From the NCBI GenBank assembly GCA_017654935.2, contig CM065698.1, forward strand, positions 2,164,301 through 2,228,300: DNA of 64,000 nucleotides, given 5' to 3'. A program made the position numbers and the translations under genes. Positions 21,494 through 32,345 of the stretch are shown here, piece by piece; position 1 is the stretch's first letter; each line of letters starts with the position of its first letter. Below the pieces are notes generated by a model. It searched no databases. It was given only the letters and a program-made list of their open reading frames with translations, and was not told where the DNA came from. Source of the DNA: Phymorhynchus buccinoides (Eukaryota > Mollusca > Gastropoda > Neogastropoda > Raphitomidae).

Positions 21494-22934
21494 CATGACA
21501 AAATGGCGATGGTCTTGGAAGTTTTGGAAGTTTGTCAAGACAGGAGAATGCATCGTAGCTTACATCAGTGTGACCTTTTCCATTGAGGTTGGTGATACAT
21601 TTCGTTGTTAACATAGCAAACAGCATACACCAGTAGTTATGATCTCCTGCAACTTTTCTGCACATTTCGGTGACAATTGGATTTTTAAACAAGCGCGAAA
21701 TCGCAATAGTTTGTGGCACGCGGTCTATTTTTACCACTCCAATCATGAGTCACCTCCCCTGGCTTTTCAATAATTTTAATCTGTAAACCAGAATGTTATG
21801 TCTGCACCATTTCGTAACTTTTTATATCTTTTGGAAAACATTTAAAACTATGTATCCTACTTATACTCATCAAAAGAAGCACCGCATACTCGTCGTGTCT
21901 GTATTACGTATGTTTATTATTTTGTACGCTTTTAAAATACATCATTTTAAAGAGCGGCCTCAATTTGAAGTGTAGCCTCGATTTGAAGTCACAGGATTAT
22001 CACCGAAGTACTTGTAGCGGTGCCATAGCCGATGAGGTTTAACCGAGGCGTGGTTACCGCTACACCTATCTGCATTAATAAAAAATCGGGACTTTACTGG
22101 TTTTGTACTGCCTCCGGGCATTGCCTCCAGTATTGTTCCCACCATATTTGTATTTACAAATGTCCCATATGTGTCTGATTCAGACCAAGAGGACGTAAAA
22201 CACCATTTTCGTAGTCGGCCTCGATTTGAAGTGTGACAATTTTGTCAAAATGTGCGACAATTTTGGACCGACCGACCGACAAAGTGAGTTATAGGTTTGT
22301 GGCTTGAGCCACAAACAAAAACATTACAACTTACTTCAAATATTCAATGAATTTGACACAATTTATTATTAATTTTACATAAATTTAAATAACTGCTAAA
22401 ACGTTACATATATCTTCACCAAACTCCTGAAATTTTCAGCCAAATCGGACACAGAAAAAAAAAAAGGGGGGGGGGGGGGGGGGGAGAGAAACAAAACCTC
22501 TTTCAAATGCAATAGCATTCTACATAAAGGGTAGAATCCTAATGACACAACCCAATTTACATACATTTGAATAATTTCCAAACTATTTAATATATCATCA
22601 ACAAACTCCTTTCAGACCTGGACCAGAATAAGGGGAACAATATCCAGTAGGTAATTTTCCGACGTCACTTCCGGTTTTGGACATTCCATGAACAAGAATT
22701 TATCTTCAGTGTCACGTGGGGGACGGGTTCACGACAACAGAAACCACACCATTCACCCAACACTCCACACCCTATCTCTAAGACGTTAACAAACTGGAGT
22801 ATGAACGAAAACTAATTTCATTAAAATTTTTAAAAAATCAAGACAAAATTACTACAAAATGCTTTACATTAAATAAAAAATGAATAAATAAATGAATAAA
22901 TCCCCTAAAAAAACAATACACAAAAAAACCACAC
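21491..22934. other. stretch without a recognised gene
   Basis: CCTCGATTTGAAGT or close variants occur at about 21957, 21977 and 22218, suggesting an unidentified repeat. An A/G homopolymer run is at about 22457-22487. Confidence 0.4.
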
Positions 22935-23360
22935 CACTATATAATAATAATAACTCTTATATAGCGCCGTTCTCCTGGCGCAGCAGGACTCACAGCGCTT
23001 GACAAAAAACATACATACAATAATCATGAAGAAAAACAACATAATTATACAAAAGTGGAAACACAACCATAAAAAATCCATAAAAAAAAAAAACAATTAG
23101 CCCACTATCGCACTGCACTCACACATAGTCCAACTCAGCAAAAACTCACAGAGGGTGAACTGAAGGGGAGAAGACACAGGAGATCAACAGAGGTATTTTT
23201 TGAAGAGAACAGTTTTCAGGCCAGTTTTGAAAGAAGACAAAGATGGAGAGCTGCAAAGAGAGGAAGGGAGGTTGTTCCAGATGTGTGGTGCTTGGAAACA
23301 GAAAGCTCTGTTTCCAACTATTTTGTATTTGGTGACAGGTGTGCAAAGAAGTTTGAGGCT
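22935..23360 (-). mobile_element. LINE-B C-terminal fragment and 3' end
   Basis: On the minus strand a frame reads VTKYKIVGNRAFCFQAPHIW ... SSFKTGLKTVLFKKYL and stop, the usual LINE C-terminus. The tail contains GCGCTGTGAGTCCTG and GGCGCTATATAAGAGTTATT and ends in (ATT)n. 5'-truncated. Confidence 0.85.
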
Positions 23361-24414
23361 ACTTGATCTGAGGTTTTAAGAACATCAAATCAGTTTAAAT
23401 GGACCTTTGCCAATATGACTTTACACTATACTCCAAAGCTTTTAACATGCAGAAAACTAACACTTTTATACCTCTCAAGTCTCATAAACAGAGGAACAGC
23501 TAATCCCTACCAGTGCTGTTAGTAGAACTGGAAGTGACAGTGCTTGACACACTTTTCCTTAAACAGACGTAGAAGGAGAAAATAAATCAGTCATGTTGCA
23601 TCTGGTGTCTGCCTTGAATTTTCATTCATTTTTCACATGTCTGTCGGTCTTGGCGTGCTGCTTAAGAAGACTCTCTCCCACTGATGCAAGTTTCAATCAA
23701 ACTCCACAAAAGGCACCACGCAGAATGCTTGTCAGTCGCATCTTTTCTAACCCACTCACAATAATCCTTTGAAGTCAACGATGCATCTTGAAAGGAACAC
23801 TTCCCTGGCATTCTGAAATTTCAATGTAGTTTGCAAACGCAATCGTCAAAACTTCCTGAAATAATCGCATCGGTCAGAATCAGGCACAGTGAAAAAGGAG
23901 GGGGGAGGAGGAGGAAAGGCGCAGGCGGGAGAAGGTGTTATCTGTGAATGCTGAGACACACAGCATACAGCTGATCTCCAATGCTGTTCATTACGTTCGC
24001 ATGTTCGCAAACGGTGTTGTTATATATGCTTACATTCATTTGGGTCATATTTATTCTTATTTTTCCTCACTCTTTTAGTTTTAAAATTAATGTACACAGA
24101 ACGTGACATGATCAACATAGAACGTTAGACCGAAATCGATTCAACAAAATGCCCCGAACTTCAGCATTGCATCTTGGTACCAGTTAACTTTTGCACCCGC
24201 GGTACCACTCCAGTGAATGACCCGCTCGTGACCCGGTTGTCTGCTCGAGTAGAGCCAATGACCTTGGGTAAGCTACTTCAGCTTACTGGCTTGGAGCACC
24301 CCCGCCCCCTTCCACCCCCCACTCCCTCCCCCTAGTTTGTGTAGTCTGCTTCCACTGAGTTCCAGACCATCGCGTCGGCGTCTTTACAACTTACAAGACG
24401 ACGGACCGGTTTTG
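23361..24414. other. stretch without a recognised gene
   Basis: No repeat or ORF with recognisable features seen. Confidence 0.5.
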
Positions 24415-24421
24415 GTAGTCG

Positions 24422-25239
24422 CAGAGTTGCATCTAGGATTTCAAATAAGTGGGGGCAGCCCCCCCTCACCTTGGAAAAAAGGGAGGGATTCTGATACAGA
24501 AAAGGGAGGGGGAGCGCTTCTGCTTCAACTGCTTGCCTGTAATGAAAGGTGTTTGCGTGCCGCTTCAGTGTCGAAGTTCGTAATTCTTACACCCAGGCTC
24601 CGTGAATGCATTGTTCTTTTTGTGTTTCAAACACAATTGATAGCGCAAGCCATCTTCTGCATTTTGCACCCAAGGCCATTTTTTGACTCATTCTGCTTGA
24701 AACCTAGTCGATTTCCCATTTTTGGCAGTAGGCCTAGCGGCCTCACCTTCTGTGTCTGATAAAATTTCTCTGTCACTGTCAGTATCACCACCACTTGCAC
24801 CATCGGCGCCAGTTTCGGTAGCAATCACATTCACTGCTTCACTAGTTTTTGCTGGACACGAAGCTGCTAGTGCTGGACTTTCTTCGGGACTTTCTTCTTC
24901 TGTAGCACAGGTTTTGGCTGTCAAAGTGGGAGTGGAAGTATGTGGGGGGTTTTAAAGAAAAATCCAACAGCGTCGCACTCTTGCGTTTGGTCGCCATTTT
25001 ACTTGGCGGCTGAATGTTGCAACCGGAAGTCCACAAAGTTAAACGCGCATTCATTGGTCGATCACGTTTACAATTGACAGTACTGACCAATGAAATTAAA
25101 AACAATCGCGCATATCGCATTTTTGAAAGGCGTCATGGAATTGTTTTACGCGCACGGTCCCGCATGGCTTTTTCACATTTGCGGGATTTTCCAAAAAATT
25201 GCGTGAATCTCGCAATCCCGCGCCCTAGATGCAACTCTG
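24422..25239 (-). mobile_element. hAT-type DNA transposon, internally deleted
   Basis: CAGAGTTGCATCTAGG at the left and CCTAGATGCAACTCTG at the right are perfect inverted repeats, and GTAGTCG flanks both ends (the last G overlaps the right terminus). CAGAG-type ends are typical of hAT elements, whose target duplications are usually 8 bp; here 6-7 bp are readable. At 818 bp only the N-terminal part of a transposase frame remains on the minus strand. Confidence 0.8.
24490..24997 (-). pseudogene. hAT-like transposase N-terminus (TTF-type zinc finger), broken
   Basis: The start codon at 24997-24995 lies in AAAATGGCGACC. The protein begins MATKRKSATLLDFSLKPP, a start common in TTF/ZMYM-like hAT transposases. 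A frameshift in a run of six C follows, then an acidic linker (EEESPEESPALAASCP, GGDTDSDREILSDTEG). After an in-frame TGA comes the zinc-finger region WPWVQNAEDGLRYQLCLKHK and NNAFTEPGCKNY, with the expected Trp, Cys and His residues. No catalytic DDE domain remains. The upstream GCAACCGGAAGTCC near 25018 may be its old promoter. Confidence 0.75.
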
Positions 25240-25245
25240 TAGTCG

Positions 25246-26121
25246 ACAGCTTTTCAGTTTAATTCTCAATTCTCTTTCTCGCTTTTCCTTGATAAAACAG
25301 GACTTAACAGCACCTTTCACAAATTAAAAGGACCTCCTGATGATTTAAAAGGCCCGACTTGCTGAATCAAAGCACTTAAAAGGCCTTTTGACCAAAATCC
25401 AATTCATAAGGACTTAAAAGGCGCCTACGAACCCTGTATATGCTAAAGTCCAATTTCACAGCTCACAGCCCAAGGGAGACAACAAGTCTACAGCCTAAGA
25501 CAGGACATCTTGGCTTTAAAAATAAAAAATGCTTGATCAAAAATGAAACTACATCAACGAGGAGAAAACCAGTTAAACTCTCCAGGCATGGGAATTGTCA
25601 GAGACCAAAAACTCTGAAAAGCCCCCCAATTGAAGTATTTAGTAACAAAAACGAAGTATTTAGTAACAATTTCAATATTTTTCGGGGACAATTCCCATGC
25701 CTGCTCTCCCTGGAAATATTCTCCCCTTTTACATTCACCTGCCACGCTTTACATCACGTTAATCAAAAAAACAAAAAACTTCTTTAAGCACAAGGGCTTC
25801 AACAAGAACAAAAAAAGCGCTCTAGCCAAATCTAGCTGATTTTTACATACTCCAAAACAATTCTCAGTCAGACAGAATGCACCGGACTTCACCCTTCCAG
25901 AGAAAAAGGCAACACCACCTCAAAAATCACAAAAGAAAAGTGAAGGCTCAAAGCCCCAAACGTCACTAAATCAATAAATGACAATCAAACTCCACAAAAA
26001 GAAAAAAACACTAACCACGCATGACTCGAGGGTCAAGATCTGTCAAATCGGAAAAGCCTACCAACTTCTTCACATGCACTGTTAAAATTCAGTTACAAGC
26101 TTTAATAGCTTTTTGCGTTGA
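25246..26121. other. stretch without a recognised gene
   Basis: Near 25600-25700 GAAGTATTTAGTAACAAAAAC is partly duplicated, and GGCATGGGAATTGTC / GACAATTCCCATGCC form an inverted pair (about 25587 and 25687). This may be a small foldback element. Confidence 0.4.
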
Positions 26122-26290
26122 AAGTGCAGCCATCTGCCCTTGACAAGAAGCAAGAAGCTGCTGAACGCCTCTACCAGCTACAGTCTCCATGACCACATCC
26201 TCGAAGGAGTGCCCTCAACAAAGTGCCCCGGGGTCACACTGGAAACCAATCTTTCTTGGAGAGCCCACATCACAGCCACCTGCGCAAAAG
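26122..26290 (+). mobile_element. LINE-A fragment, 5' half of a split copy
   Basis: GAAAGTGCAGCCATCTGCCC to TGCGCAAAAG aligns throughout with 8462-8632 of the first LINE-A copy. The match stops at GCGCAAAAG, exactly where the fragment at 30728 begins. Confidence 0.85.
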
Positions 26291-26346
26291 AAAAGGGATT
26301 TAAATTAACTGGAAGGCTGGACTACAAAATGGAACCTGTATTTTAA

Positions 26347-26530
26347 TACAGTGAAACCTCCCTTATAAGACTTCCCATTATAAAACTCCCTCCTATATAA
26401 GACCTACTTCTCTAAGACATTGCCCTTCTTTGTAAGTATTAAAATTACATCCCTTATAAGACCCCTCCCTTAGCTATAAGAGCTTATTTTGGATGATTTT
26501 TGAAGGTCTTATAAGGGAGGTTCCACTGTA
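26347..26530. mobile_element. MITE-1, copy 4
   Basis: TACAGTGAAACCTCCCTTAT to GGGAGGTTCCACTGTA, opposite orientation to copy 1. TA at both ends. Confidence 0.85.
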
Positions 26531-26647
26531 CAGACCGATGTAAAGTTCTGCTACCGGTAGAAATAATCCTAACAAAGAAAATACTATGACTAAGAACAAT
26601 ATTTTGAGCACAGTAACAACATGTGAACATCAAAAAAGACCTTGCTC

Positions 26648-26885
26648 GCCTCGGCATGAGGCTGTGTCAGACCAGTTGACCCAAGCTAGAACACCAAGGC
26701 TACATCAAAATATTGCTATGCTCGGGGATTGCCTTAAGCCATGACAAGCTCCTAGCATAACATCATCAGTCTAAAATCCTCCTAAGTCAGAATGTGGCTG
26801 CACACGTGGCGGGGTAATCAAAAACGGTCACACACGTAATGTTCTCACCCCTAACTGGTGCATTTGTACTATAGTGTTCAACTTC
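26648..26885 (+). repeat. family G repeat, partial copy
   Basis: GGCTGTGTCAGACCAGTTGA, TAGAACACCAAGGCTACATC and GTGGCGGGGTAATCAAAAAC as in 60315-60595. It is truncated before the terminal GGAGTCTTTTAGCC block. Confidence 0.8.
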
Positions 26886-26910
26886 AAGTAACTATACAAA
26901 AAAAATACCA

Positions 26911-27085
26911 CAGTGGAACCTCCCTTATAAGACCTTCAAAAATCATCCAAAATGAGGTCTTATTAGGGAGGGGTCTTATAAGGGAGGTAATTTTAATACT
27001 TACAAAGGGCAATGTCTCAGAGAAGTAGGTCTTATATGGGAGGGAGTCTTATAATGGGAGGTCTTATAAGGGAGGTTCCACTGTA
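26911..27085. mobile_element. MITE-1, copy 5, inside LINE-C
   Basis: CAGTGGAACCTCCCTTATAA to GGTTCCACTGTA. The LINE reading is continuous if this segment is ignored. Confidence 0.85.
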
Positions 27086-27226
27086 ACACCAGACTAGCAC
27101 AAAACTGTTTTACTAACAGAGTAATAAATGCATGGAATAACCTTCCTGATGAAGCAGTTAATGCAAAGTCATTAAATTCGTTCAAAAATATCATAGAGAA
27201 GTTTTTCCAAAACAAAATGTATTCAG

Positions 27227-27473
27227 TTAATCCCTTTCACCGCCAAAGTCGCATTTTAGCACCACAGTGATTCAACACCAATGTCACTAAAAGGCATCAA
27301 ATTGGGGTCTATTATCCAAAGACCCTATTGTCTTAGTTTTGGGAAGGAAGGTTAGACCTTATTTTAGATATGTCACAGAAGAATCCCCAATACTGCAAAT
27401 GAATTTTATTCCCTACCCAGGTAAACTTAATCGACATTTTTGGCTGAAATATGGCTGACGGTGAAAGGGTTAA
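27227..27473. mobile_element. piggyBac-type MITE, copy 2
   Basis: TTAATCCCTTTCACCGCCA and TGACGGTGAAAGGGTTAA flank the same interior as 5247-5491, with several substitutions. Confidence 0.85.
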
Positions 27474-27600
27474 TATACAGATTTAAATGAATAAAACACA
27501 GAAGTAGTCCTCACTGAATGAAGCCAAACCTAACAAAAATCAAAAAACATATAGGGGCAAAAGGCTAAAACAAAATAGCCTATAGTGCCATTATGCTATG

Positions 27601-27660
27601 CTATGCTAAGTGCTTTGGCTGTTGGGATGATCCCTGGAGTCTTTAAGCCATGGTAAGACA
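27601..27660 (+). repeat. family G repeat, terminal fragment
   Basis: GGCTGTTGGGATGATCCCTG then GAGTCTTTAAGCC, the 3' terminal block of the family. Confidence 0.7.
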
Positions 27661-27772
27661 ACAAACAACAACGAAAAGACCTTGGGGTGATATTTGATAG
27701 ATTTGTCCTTTGAGTCATATCCAAACTTGCATTTAAGCAGTGCAAACAAAATGATACTACAGATAGGGTTAA

Positions 27773-28000
27773 TTAACCCCTTGACTGCCACCAACATATC
27801 ACATACTGACCTGTTGACATCACTGATGATGTCATCAGATGAAGAGGGTTAACACTGATATGCTGGCTTTTGCTCTAACACGGTCAAGTGAGTTATCTCC
27901 CCAGACCATTTTGCCAGATTGGCTCTATCAGTTGTCTTTTGCATGGCATGATTTGCCCAATGATTTTTTCTTTAATTTTCTTTAGCACTCAAGGGGTTAA
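27773..28000. mobile_element. second type of TTAA-flanked MITE
   Basis: TTAACCCCTTGACTGCCA at the left and CACTCAAGGGGTTAA at the right are inverted, with TTAA at both ends. The interior differs from the other TTAA MITE, so this is a separate family. Confidence 0.65.
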
Positions 28001-28066
28001 ACGAACATTTAATAATGATGACAGCAACATTTTTTACCAAACTGTGATGTTCGACTGTCGCTCCGC

Positions 28067-28459
28067 GATGACGTCCACGACTTTCCCATCACGTGGATGC
28101 TGACTGGGTCCCAAGATGGCTGGTGAGGCCGACCCTCGCTCTGAACTGCCTGCTGCAGTGAGGACAGGGATGACGTCCACGACTTTCCATCACGTGGATG
28201 TTGACTGGGTCCCAAGATGACTGGTGATCCTCGCTCTGAATTGCCTGCTGCAGTGGGGACAGGGATGACGTCCACGACTTTCCATCACGTGGATGTTGAC
28301 TGGGTCCCAAGATGACTGGTGATCCTCGCTCTGAATTGCCTGCTGCAGTGGGGACAGGGATGACGTCCACCACTTTCCATCACGTGGATGTTGACTGGGT
28401 CCCAAGATGGCTGGTGAGGCTGACCCTCGCTTTAAATTGCCTGTTGCACTGGGGACAGG
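28067..28459 (-). repeat. 95-102-bp tandem repeat encoding a zinc-finger-like motif
   Basis: GATGACGTCCACGACTTTCC starts units at 28067, 28169, 28264 and 28359. On the minus strand one frame of each unit reads RHPCPHCSRQFRARVGLTSH, close to the C2H2-like finger at the C-terminus of some retrotransposon and transposon ORFs, but the second His is Gln in SHLGTQ. Unit lengths of 95 bp break the frame, so no poly-finger protein can be made. Confidence 0.8.
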
Positions 28460-28940
28460 GGAAAAAAGTTGGAACCAAACTGTATAATTTATAAAGCATT
28501 AGTAAGGCCACATTTAGAGTATGGCAACATAATATTAGGGTACCCTTAAATATAAGTATCAATCAAAAACAATTGAGAAGGTTCAACGTAGGGCAACGAA
28601 ACTGGTTACGAAATGTAAAATTTATTTTTTTAAACATGAACTACGAAAACAAACTTTTGCATCTGAATCTATGTTCCTTTAAAGGGAGACCTTATTGAAG
28701 CCTATACGATATTCAATGGCCTTGCTGATTTATCATGGAACAACTTATTTGAATCACCTCAACACAGTACAACAAGAAATTCTTATGGAGATGTAACACT
28801 AGCACTAGAAAACATTATTTCACAGAGTTGCACATTTTTGGAATGAATTACCATTTGATCTAAAATGTGCACCCAATATTATTAATATAATGATTCAAAA
28901 ATTGTCTTGATAATTCTCCAAAAATTGTAAATCTATTTAG
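28460..28940 (+). mobile_element. decayed LINE-C-like C-terminal fragment
   Basis: Frames with shifts read TIEKVQRRATKLVTKCK ... VAHFWNELPFDLKCAP, the C-terminal signature of reverse-transcriptase ORFs. Many stops. Confidence 0.7.
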
Positions 28941-28954
28941 AAGTGTTGATTATT

Positions 28955-29927
28955 GTCCGTCACCGAAGGTGATCGGACTTTGCGATGGGCTGGTTTGTCT
29001 GTTTTTTTGTTTGTTTGTTTTGTTTTCTGTCTGTCCCAAGGATATCTCCCGAACCGCTTGACCGAATCGCGTCAAATTTTGTGTGAAGGTGTGCCACCTT
29101 AATAGGAAGAGATCGGCGCAAACCATTTTGCCGTCGTGACCTTGACCTTGACGTACGACCTTGAAAACCGAAAATCTATTTTTAGCCATATCTCGGGCAC
29201 CGATCAACATAGGATGTTGAAACTTGGTATGAAGGTGGTTTGGCTTATGCCCGTTCTGATGATGGCATACCGATCAAGGTCAAGGTCAAAAAGATCGCTG
29301 GAGCCTGAAAATCGGAGGGTCATTTTTTCTCCTTCTGTCTGTCCCAAGGATATCTTTCGAACGGGTTGACAGAATCACGTCAAATTTTGTGTGCTGGTGT
29401 GTCACCATGAGAGGAAGGCATCCGCGCAAACCACTTTGCCGTCGTGACCTTGACCTTGGCGTACGACCTTGAAAACCGAAAATCTTTCAGGGGCCATAAC
29501 TCCCACACCGTTAGTGTTAAGAGTCTTCAAATTTGGCATGAAGGTACTTTGCCTTATGCCCGTTCTGATGGTGGCATACCGATCAAGGTCAAGGTCATGG
29601 TCCGGGCGATCAGTAGGCCTTGAAAGTGGTAGGGGTCTACACATTGGGTTTTAAGCCATATTTTCCACATTGGTACTTGACAGAAGCGCTTCAGATTGTG
29701 TGTGGTACTGTATACCCTAGAGAAGAAAACATCCGAGCATAAATTATCACCATGCTGACCTTGACCTTGAAGTGTGACCTTGAAAACCGAAATTTCCTTC
29801 TTTGCACTATATGTTTCTTCTTCAAGCTGTATCTCGTGAACTAGAAGACAGAATCCCTTCCAATTTTGTGTCAGGATGTGACACTCTACGGGGTGTCGCA
29901 AGTGCATGGCATTGCTGGTGACGGACA
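28955..29927. mobile_element. TIR element of about 1 kb rich in GACCTTGACCTTG
   Basis: TGTCCGTCACC at the left and GGTGACGGACA at the right are perfect inverted repeats. The interior has three or four diverged internal repeats (GGATATCTCCCGAACCGC type, then GACCTTGACCTTGACGTACG, AAAACCGAAAATC). AAGGTCA, the half-site of several nuclear receptors, occurs many times. No ORF. Related termini (GTCGCCGAGCGGCAG) occur at 46130. Confidence 0.7.
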
Positions 29928-30077
29928 TGTCTGCCGCTCGGCGACGCCCTTGTTAATAATAGGAACATTTTAACTGTAAAACCTTGACCGCTAAGAATAA
30001 ATCTCAATTTGGCATTTGATGGGACTGCTAAAAAGCTTGACAGCTTGATTAGTCCCTATATGTACTACTACTACTAC

Positions 30078-30234
30078 TACAGTGGAACCTCTCTTATAAG
30101 ATCTTCAAAAATCATCCAAAATGAGGTCTTATAAGGGAGGTATTTTTAATATTTACAAAGAGCAATGTCTCAGAGAAGTAGGTCTTATATGGGAGGGAGT
30201 TATAATGGGAGGTCTTCTAAGGGAGGTTCCACTA
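30078..30234. mobile_element. MITE-1, copy 6
   Basis: TACAGTGGAACCTCTCTTAT to GGGAGGTTCCACTA; about 20 bp shorter than the consensus. Preceded by (CTA)n. Confidence 0.8.
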
Positions 30235-30235
30235 A

Positions 30236-30722
30236 TAAATAATAATAAAGAAAGCCTATATAGTGCACATTCCAGGCTAGCTGCTCATGGCGCTTTACAA
30301 CAACAACAAAATTACATTTAACCAAATCACATCAATACCCATGCTCGCACGCACACAAGCACACACACTGACGAACACAGCATATCATTTACATGCGCAT
30401 GCACACATACGTACATACGTACGTACATACATACATACATACACAAAGACACACTTATGCCTACACACGCACGAGCACACGCACACACGTGCATGCACGG
30501 ATATGCGCACATGCACAAGCACATGCCAGCCAGCGCATGCGCGCACGAACACACACTTTCTGTCTCCCACCTTTCCCATGCCCTTCCTCATCCGCACACG
30601 CTTTCATTCTCACAATCCGATCATGGTGGCCAGTAGTGTTCAGAGAACAGATGGGTTTTCAGGTTGGTTTTGAAAACTGACAGGGAGTTGGAATGTCTGA
30701 GAGACAGAGGGAGGTTCCACTG
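30236..30722 (-). mobile_element. LINE-B C-terminal fragment with CA-rich 3' UTR
   Basis: On the minus strand SLSVFKTNLKTHLFSEHYW precedes a stop. The 3' UTR holds a long imperfect (TG)n tract, then GCGCCATGAGCAGC and TATATAGGCTTTCTTTATTA. The start coincides with GAGGGAGGTTCCACTGTA, which resembles the MITE-1 end, so the junction may be a microhomology join. Confidence 0.7.
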
Positions 30723-30727
30723 TACTA

Positions 30728-31240
30728 CTAAAGCCAACACAGCTCTAGGCTTCTTAAGAAGAAACCTCAAGGTGTGCTCCACAGCTACCAAGGAGCTAGC
30801 CTACAAAGCCATGGTCAGACCCACTCTGGAATTCATATGCAAGCGCAGTATGGGACCTACACACCGACAGGCACATCTCTGACCTAGAAAAGGTCAAATG
30901 CAGGGTGGCAAGATACGTGCTAAACAGACACAGAAATACATTCAGTGTCAGCACCATGCTCCACCAGCTACAATGGCCATCTCTGGCTGAGCGCCGCAGC
31001 GCTTCCAGGCTATCCATGATCTACAAGATCACACATGGACTGGCCTGTGTGAAATGCAGCGCCCTCAAACCCATGCCCCCCAGCAGCAGAAGACAAAACC
31101 ACAACAAGCAGTTGAAAAGAATCCCATCTAGAACAGACTATCGCAACAACTCTTTTTTCCCCCGAACCATCCGTGACTGGAACTCCCTACCACCAGAAAC
31201 CATCCAGTCCCCCACACTCAGCTCCTTCGCTTCAAAGTGA
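30728..31240 (+). mobile_element. LINE-A fragment, 3' half of a split copy
   Basis: AAAGCCAACACAGCTCTAGG continues the LINE-A alignment exactly where 26290 stops. It reads KVCSTATKELAYKAMVRPTL ... MARYVLNRHRNTFSVSTML ... RDWNSLPPETIQS. Compared with 8628-9150 it is well conserved, with one frameshift near 30840. Confidence 0.9.
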
Positions 31241-31315
31241 ACTCTCAACCCATACAAGGCACCTGGACATAAAAGTGACCTTGAAATTAAACCTCTTTCC
31301 TCCCCCGGAGACAGC

Positions 31316-31446
31316 GTGTGGCTGCCCATGTGGCGAGGTAATCAAAAATGGTCACACACATAATCTTCTCATCCCTAGCTGATGCATTTGTACCATAGTG
31401 TTGAAGTGCTTCGACTGTGATCCCTGGAGTCTTTTAGCCAGAGTAT
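31316..31446 (+). repeat. family G repeat, 3' part
   Basis: GTGTGGCTGCCCATGTGGCG, GTCACACACATAATCTTCTC and CCCTGGAGTCTTTTAGCCAG. Confidence 0.8.
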
Positions 31447-31527
31447 GTAAACAAACCTCCCTCCCTCCGTCCTCCCTGACCCTCCCCCCTCCCCCTACCC
31501 CTGCACCCAAACTTAACAATCCCCTTG

Positions 31528-31702
31528 TACCGTATTTTTCACACTATAAGGCGCACCTGATAAAAAAGGCGCACCCCCCAGATTTGACACAAAATTCAGA
31601 TTTTGCTTTAACAGTTCCTGACTAAATTACTGGTCACATTATAAGGCGCAGGGGTCTCAGTCTGTGAAAAAAGTATCGCCTTATAGTTCGAAAAATATGG
31701 TA
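31528..31702. mobile_element. TA-flanked MITE (GGCGCACCT family), complete
   Basis: TACCGTATTTTTCACACTAT ... GGCGCACCTGAT at the left and CGAAAAATATGGTA at the right are inverted ends; an internal block reads GGGGTCTCAGTCTGTGAAAA. TA on both sides. A split copy is at 57898-58592 and a fragment at 2035. Confidence 0.8.
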
Positions 31703-31777
31703 CTCAGTGTCATAGTCTTTTTTAACAAATCTTAAAAGTTATAAAATCTTATACATTTTTATGATTTGCCAGTTTTA

Positions 31778-31910
31778 TCATTCTTCTTCTTCTTCTTCTG
31801 CGTTCCTGGGCCATAAGGCCACAATGGGTACGTATGTGTCTGTTTTCCAGTTTTCACTTAATCTTTTGTCCTCGCTGCATTCAGCTGACATGTATTCTGA
31901 TTTCAGAGGA
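31778..31910 (-). mobile_element. LINE-D tail
   Basis: (TTC)n followed by GCGTTCCTGGGCCATAAGGC and CACAATGGGTACGTATGTGT, the reverse complement of the 3' end at 59945-60258. Confidence 0.75.
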
Positions 31911-31918
31911 GATGAAAG

Positions 31919-32061
31919 CAGGGCTCCCCATTCTGTGCGTCTGTGCGTCAAATGTGCGTGACAGACGCATTAAAACTTCGTACTGGGGGTGAAACGACGC
32001 ACTATAATTATTACTCGAGGGTTATGAGACGCACCATAAATCTGCTGAGTGCGTGAGCCCA
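31919..32061. repeat. one-ended CAGGGCTCCCC element
   Basis: Starts CAGGGCTCCCCATTCTGTGC like 38952-39195. It contains GTGCGTGACAGACGCAT and ends without a clear partner terminus. Confidence 0.5.
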
Positions 32062-32275
32062 CGTCTCCAATTTCACCCAGCCGAAAAGCCGGTCTACTGC
32101 AGACCCATACCAATTAGGCATGTTAGCCCAAAGTCAATGTCAGCCTTATCTGAATGGCGCTCTCTCTCTCTTTCTTTCTCTCTCCCCCCCCCCTCCCCCC
32201 ATTCGCTCACATAACCCCGGTCCCGTCTTCCATAAATAGACAGGACAAGCATTGGGTTAGAAAAAAAAATCCATC

Positions 32276-32279
<4 letters not shown>

Positions 32280-32341
<62 letters not shown>
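32280..32341. repeat. (GA)n microsatellite
   Basis: Simple repeat. Confidence 0.97.

Positions 32342-32345
<4 letters not shown>

Larger units (their letters stand above)
26886..27600 (+). mobile_element. LINE-C C-terminal fragment, twice interrupted
   Basis: Reads NTRLAQNCFTNRVINAWNNL, then DEAVNAKSLNSFKNIIEKFF, paralleling the minus-strand copy at 47780-48990. MITE-1 copy 5 (26911-27085) splits it upstream, and a TTAA-flanked MITE (27227-27473) lies at its 3' end. The 3' UTR has CATATAGGGGCAAAAGGCTA, also seen in the other copy. Confidence 0.8.

Noticed and set aside
24337..24955. Plus-strand ORFs over the hAT element
   Set aside because: Antisense shadows of the zinc-finger frame on the minus strand.
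28009..28405. Minus-strand ORFs reading MDVIPVPTAAGNSERG
   Set aside because: Wrong frame of the finger-coding tandem repeat; the CxxC...H frame is the meaningful one.
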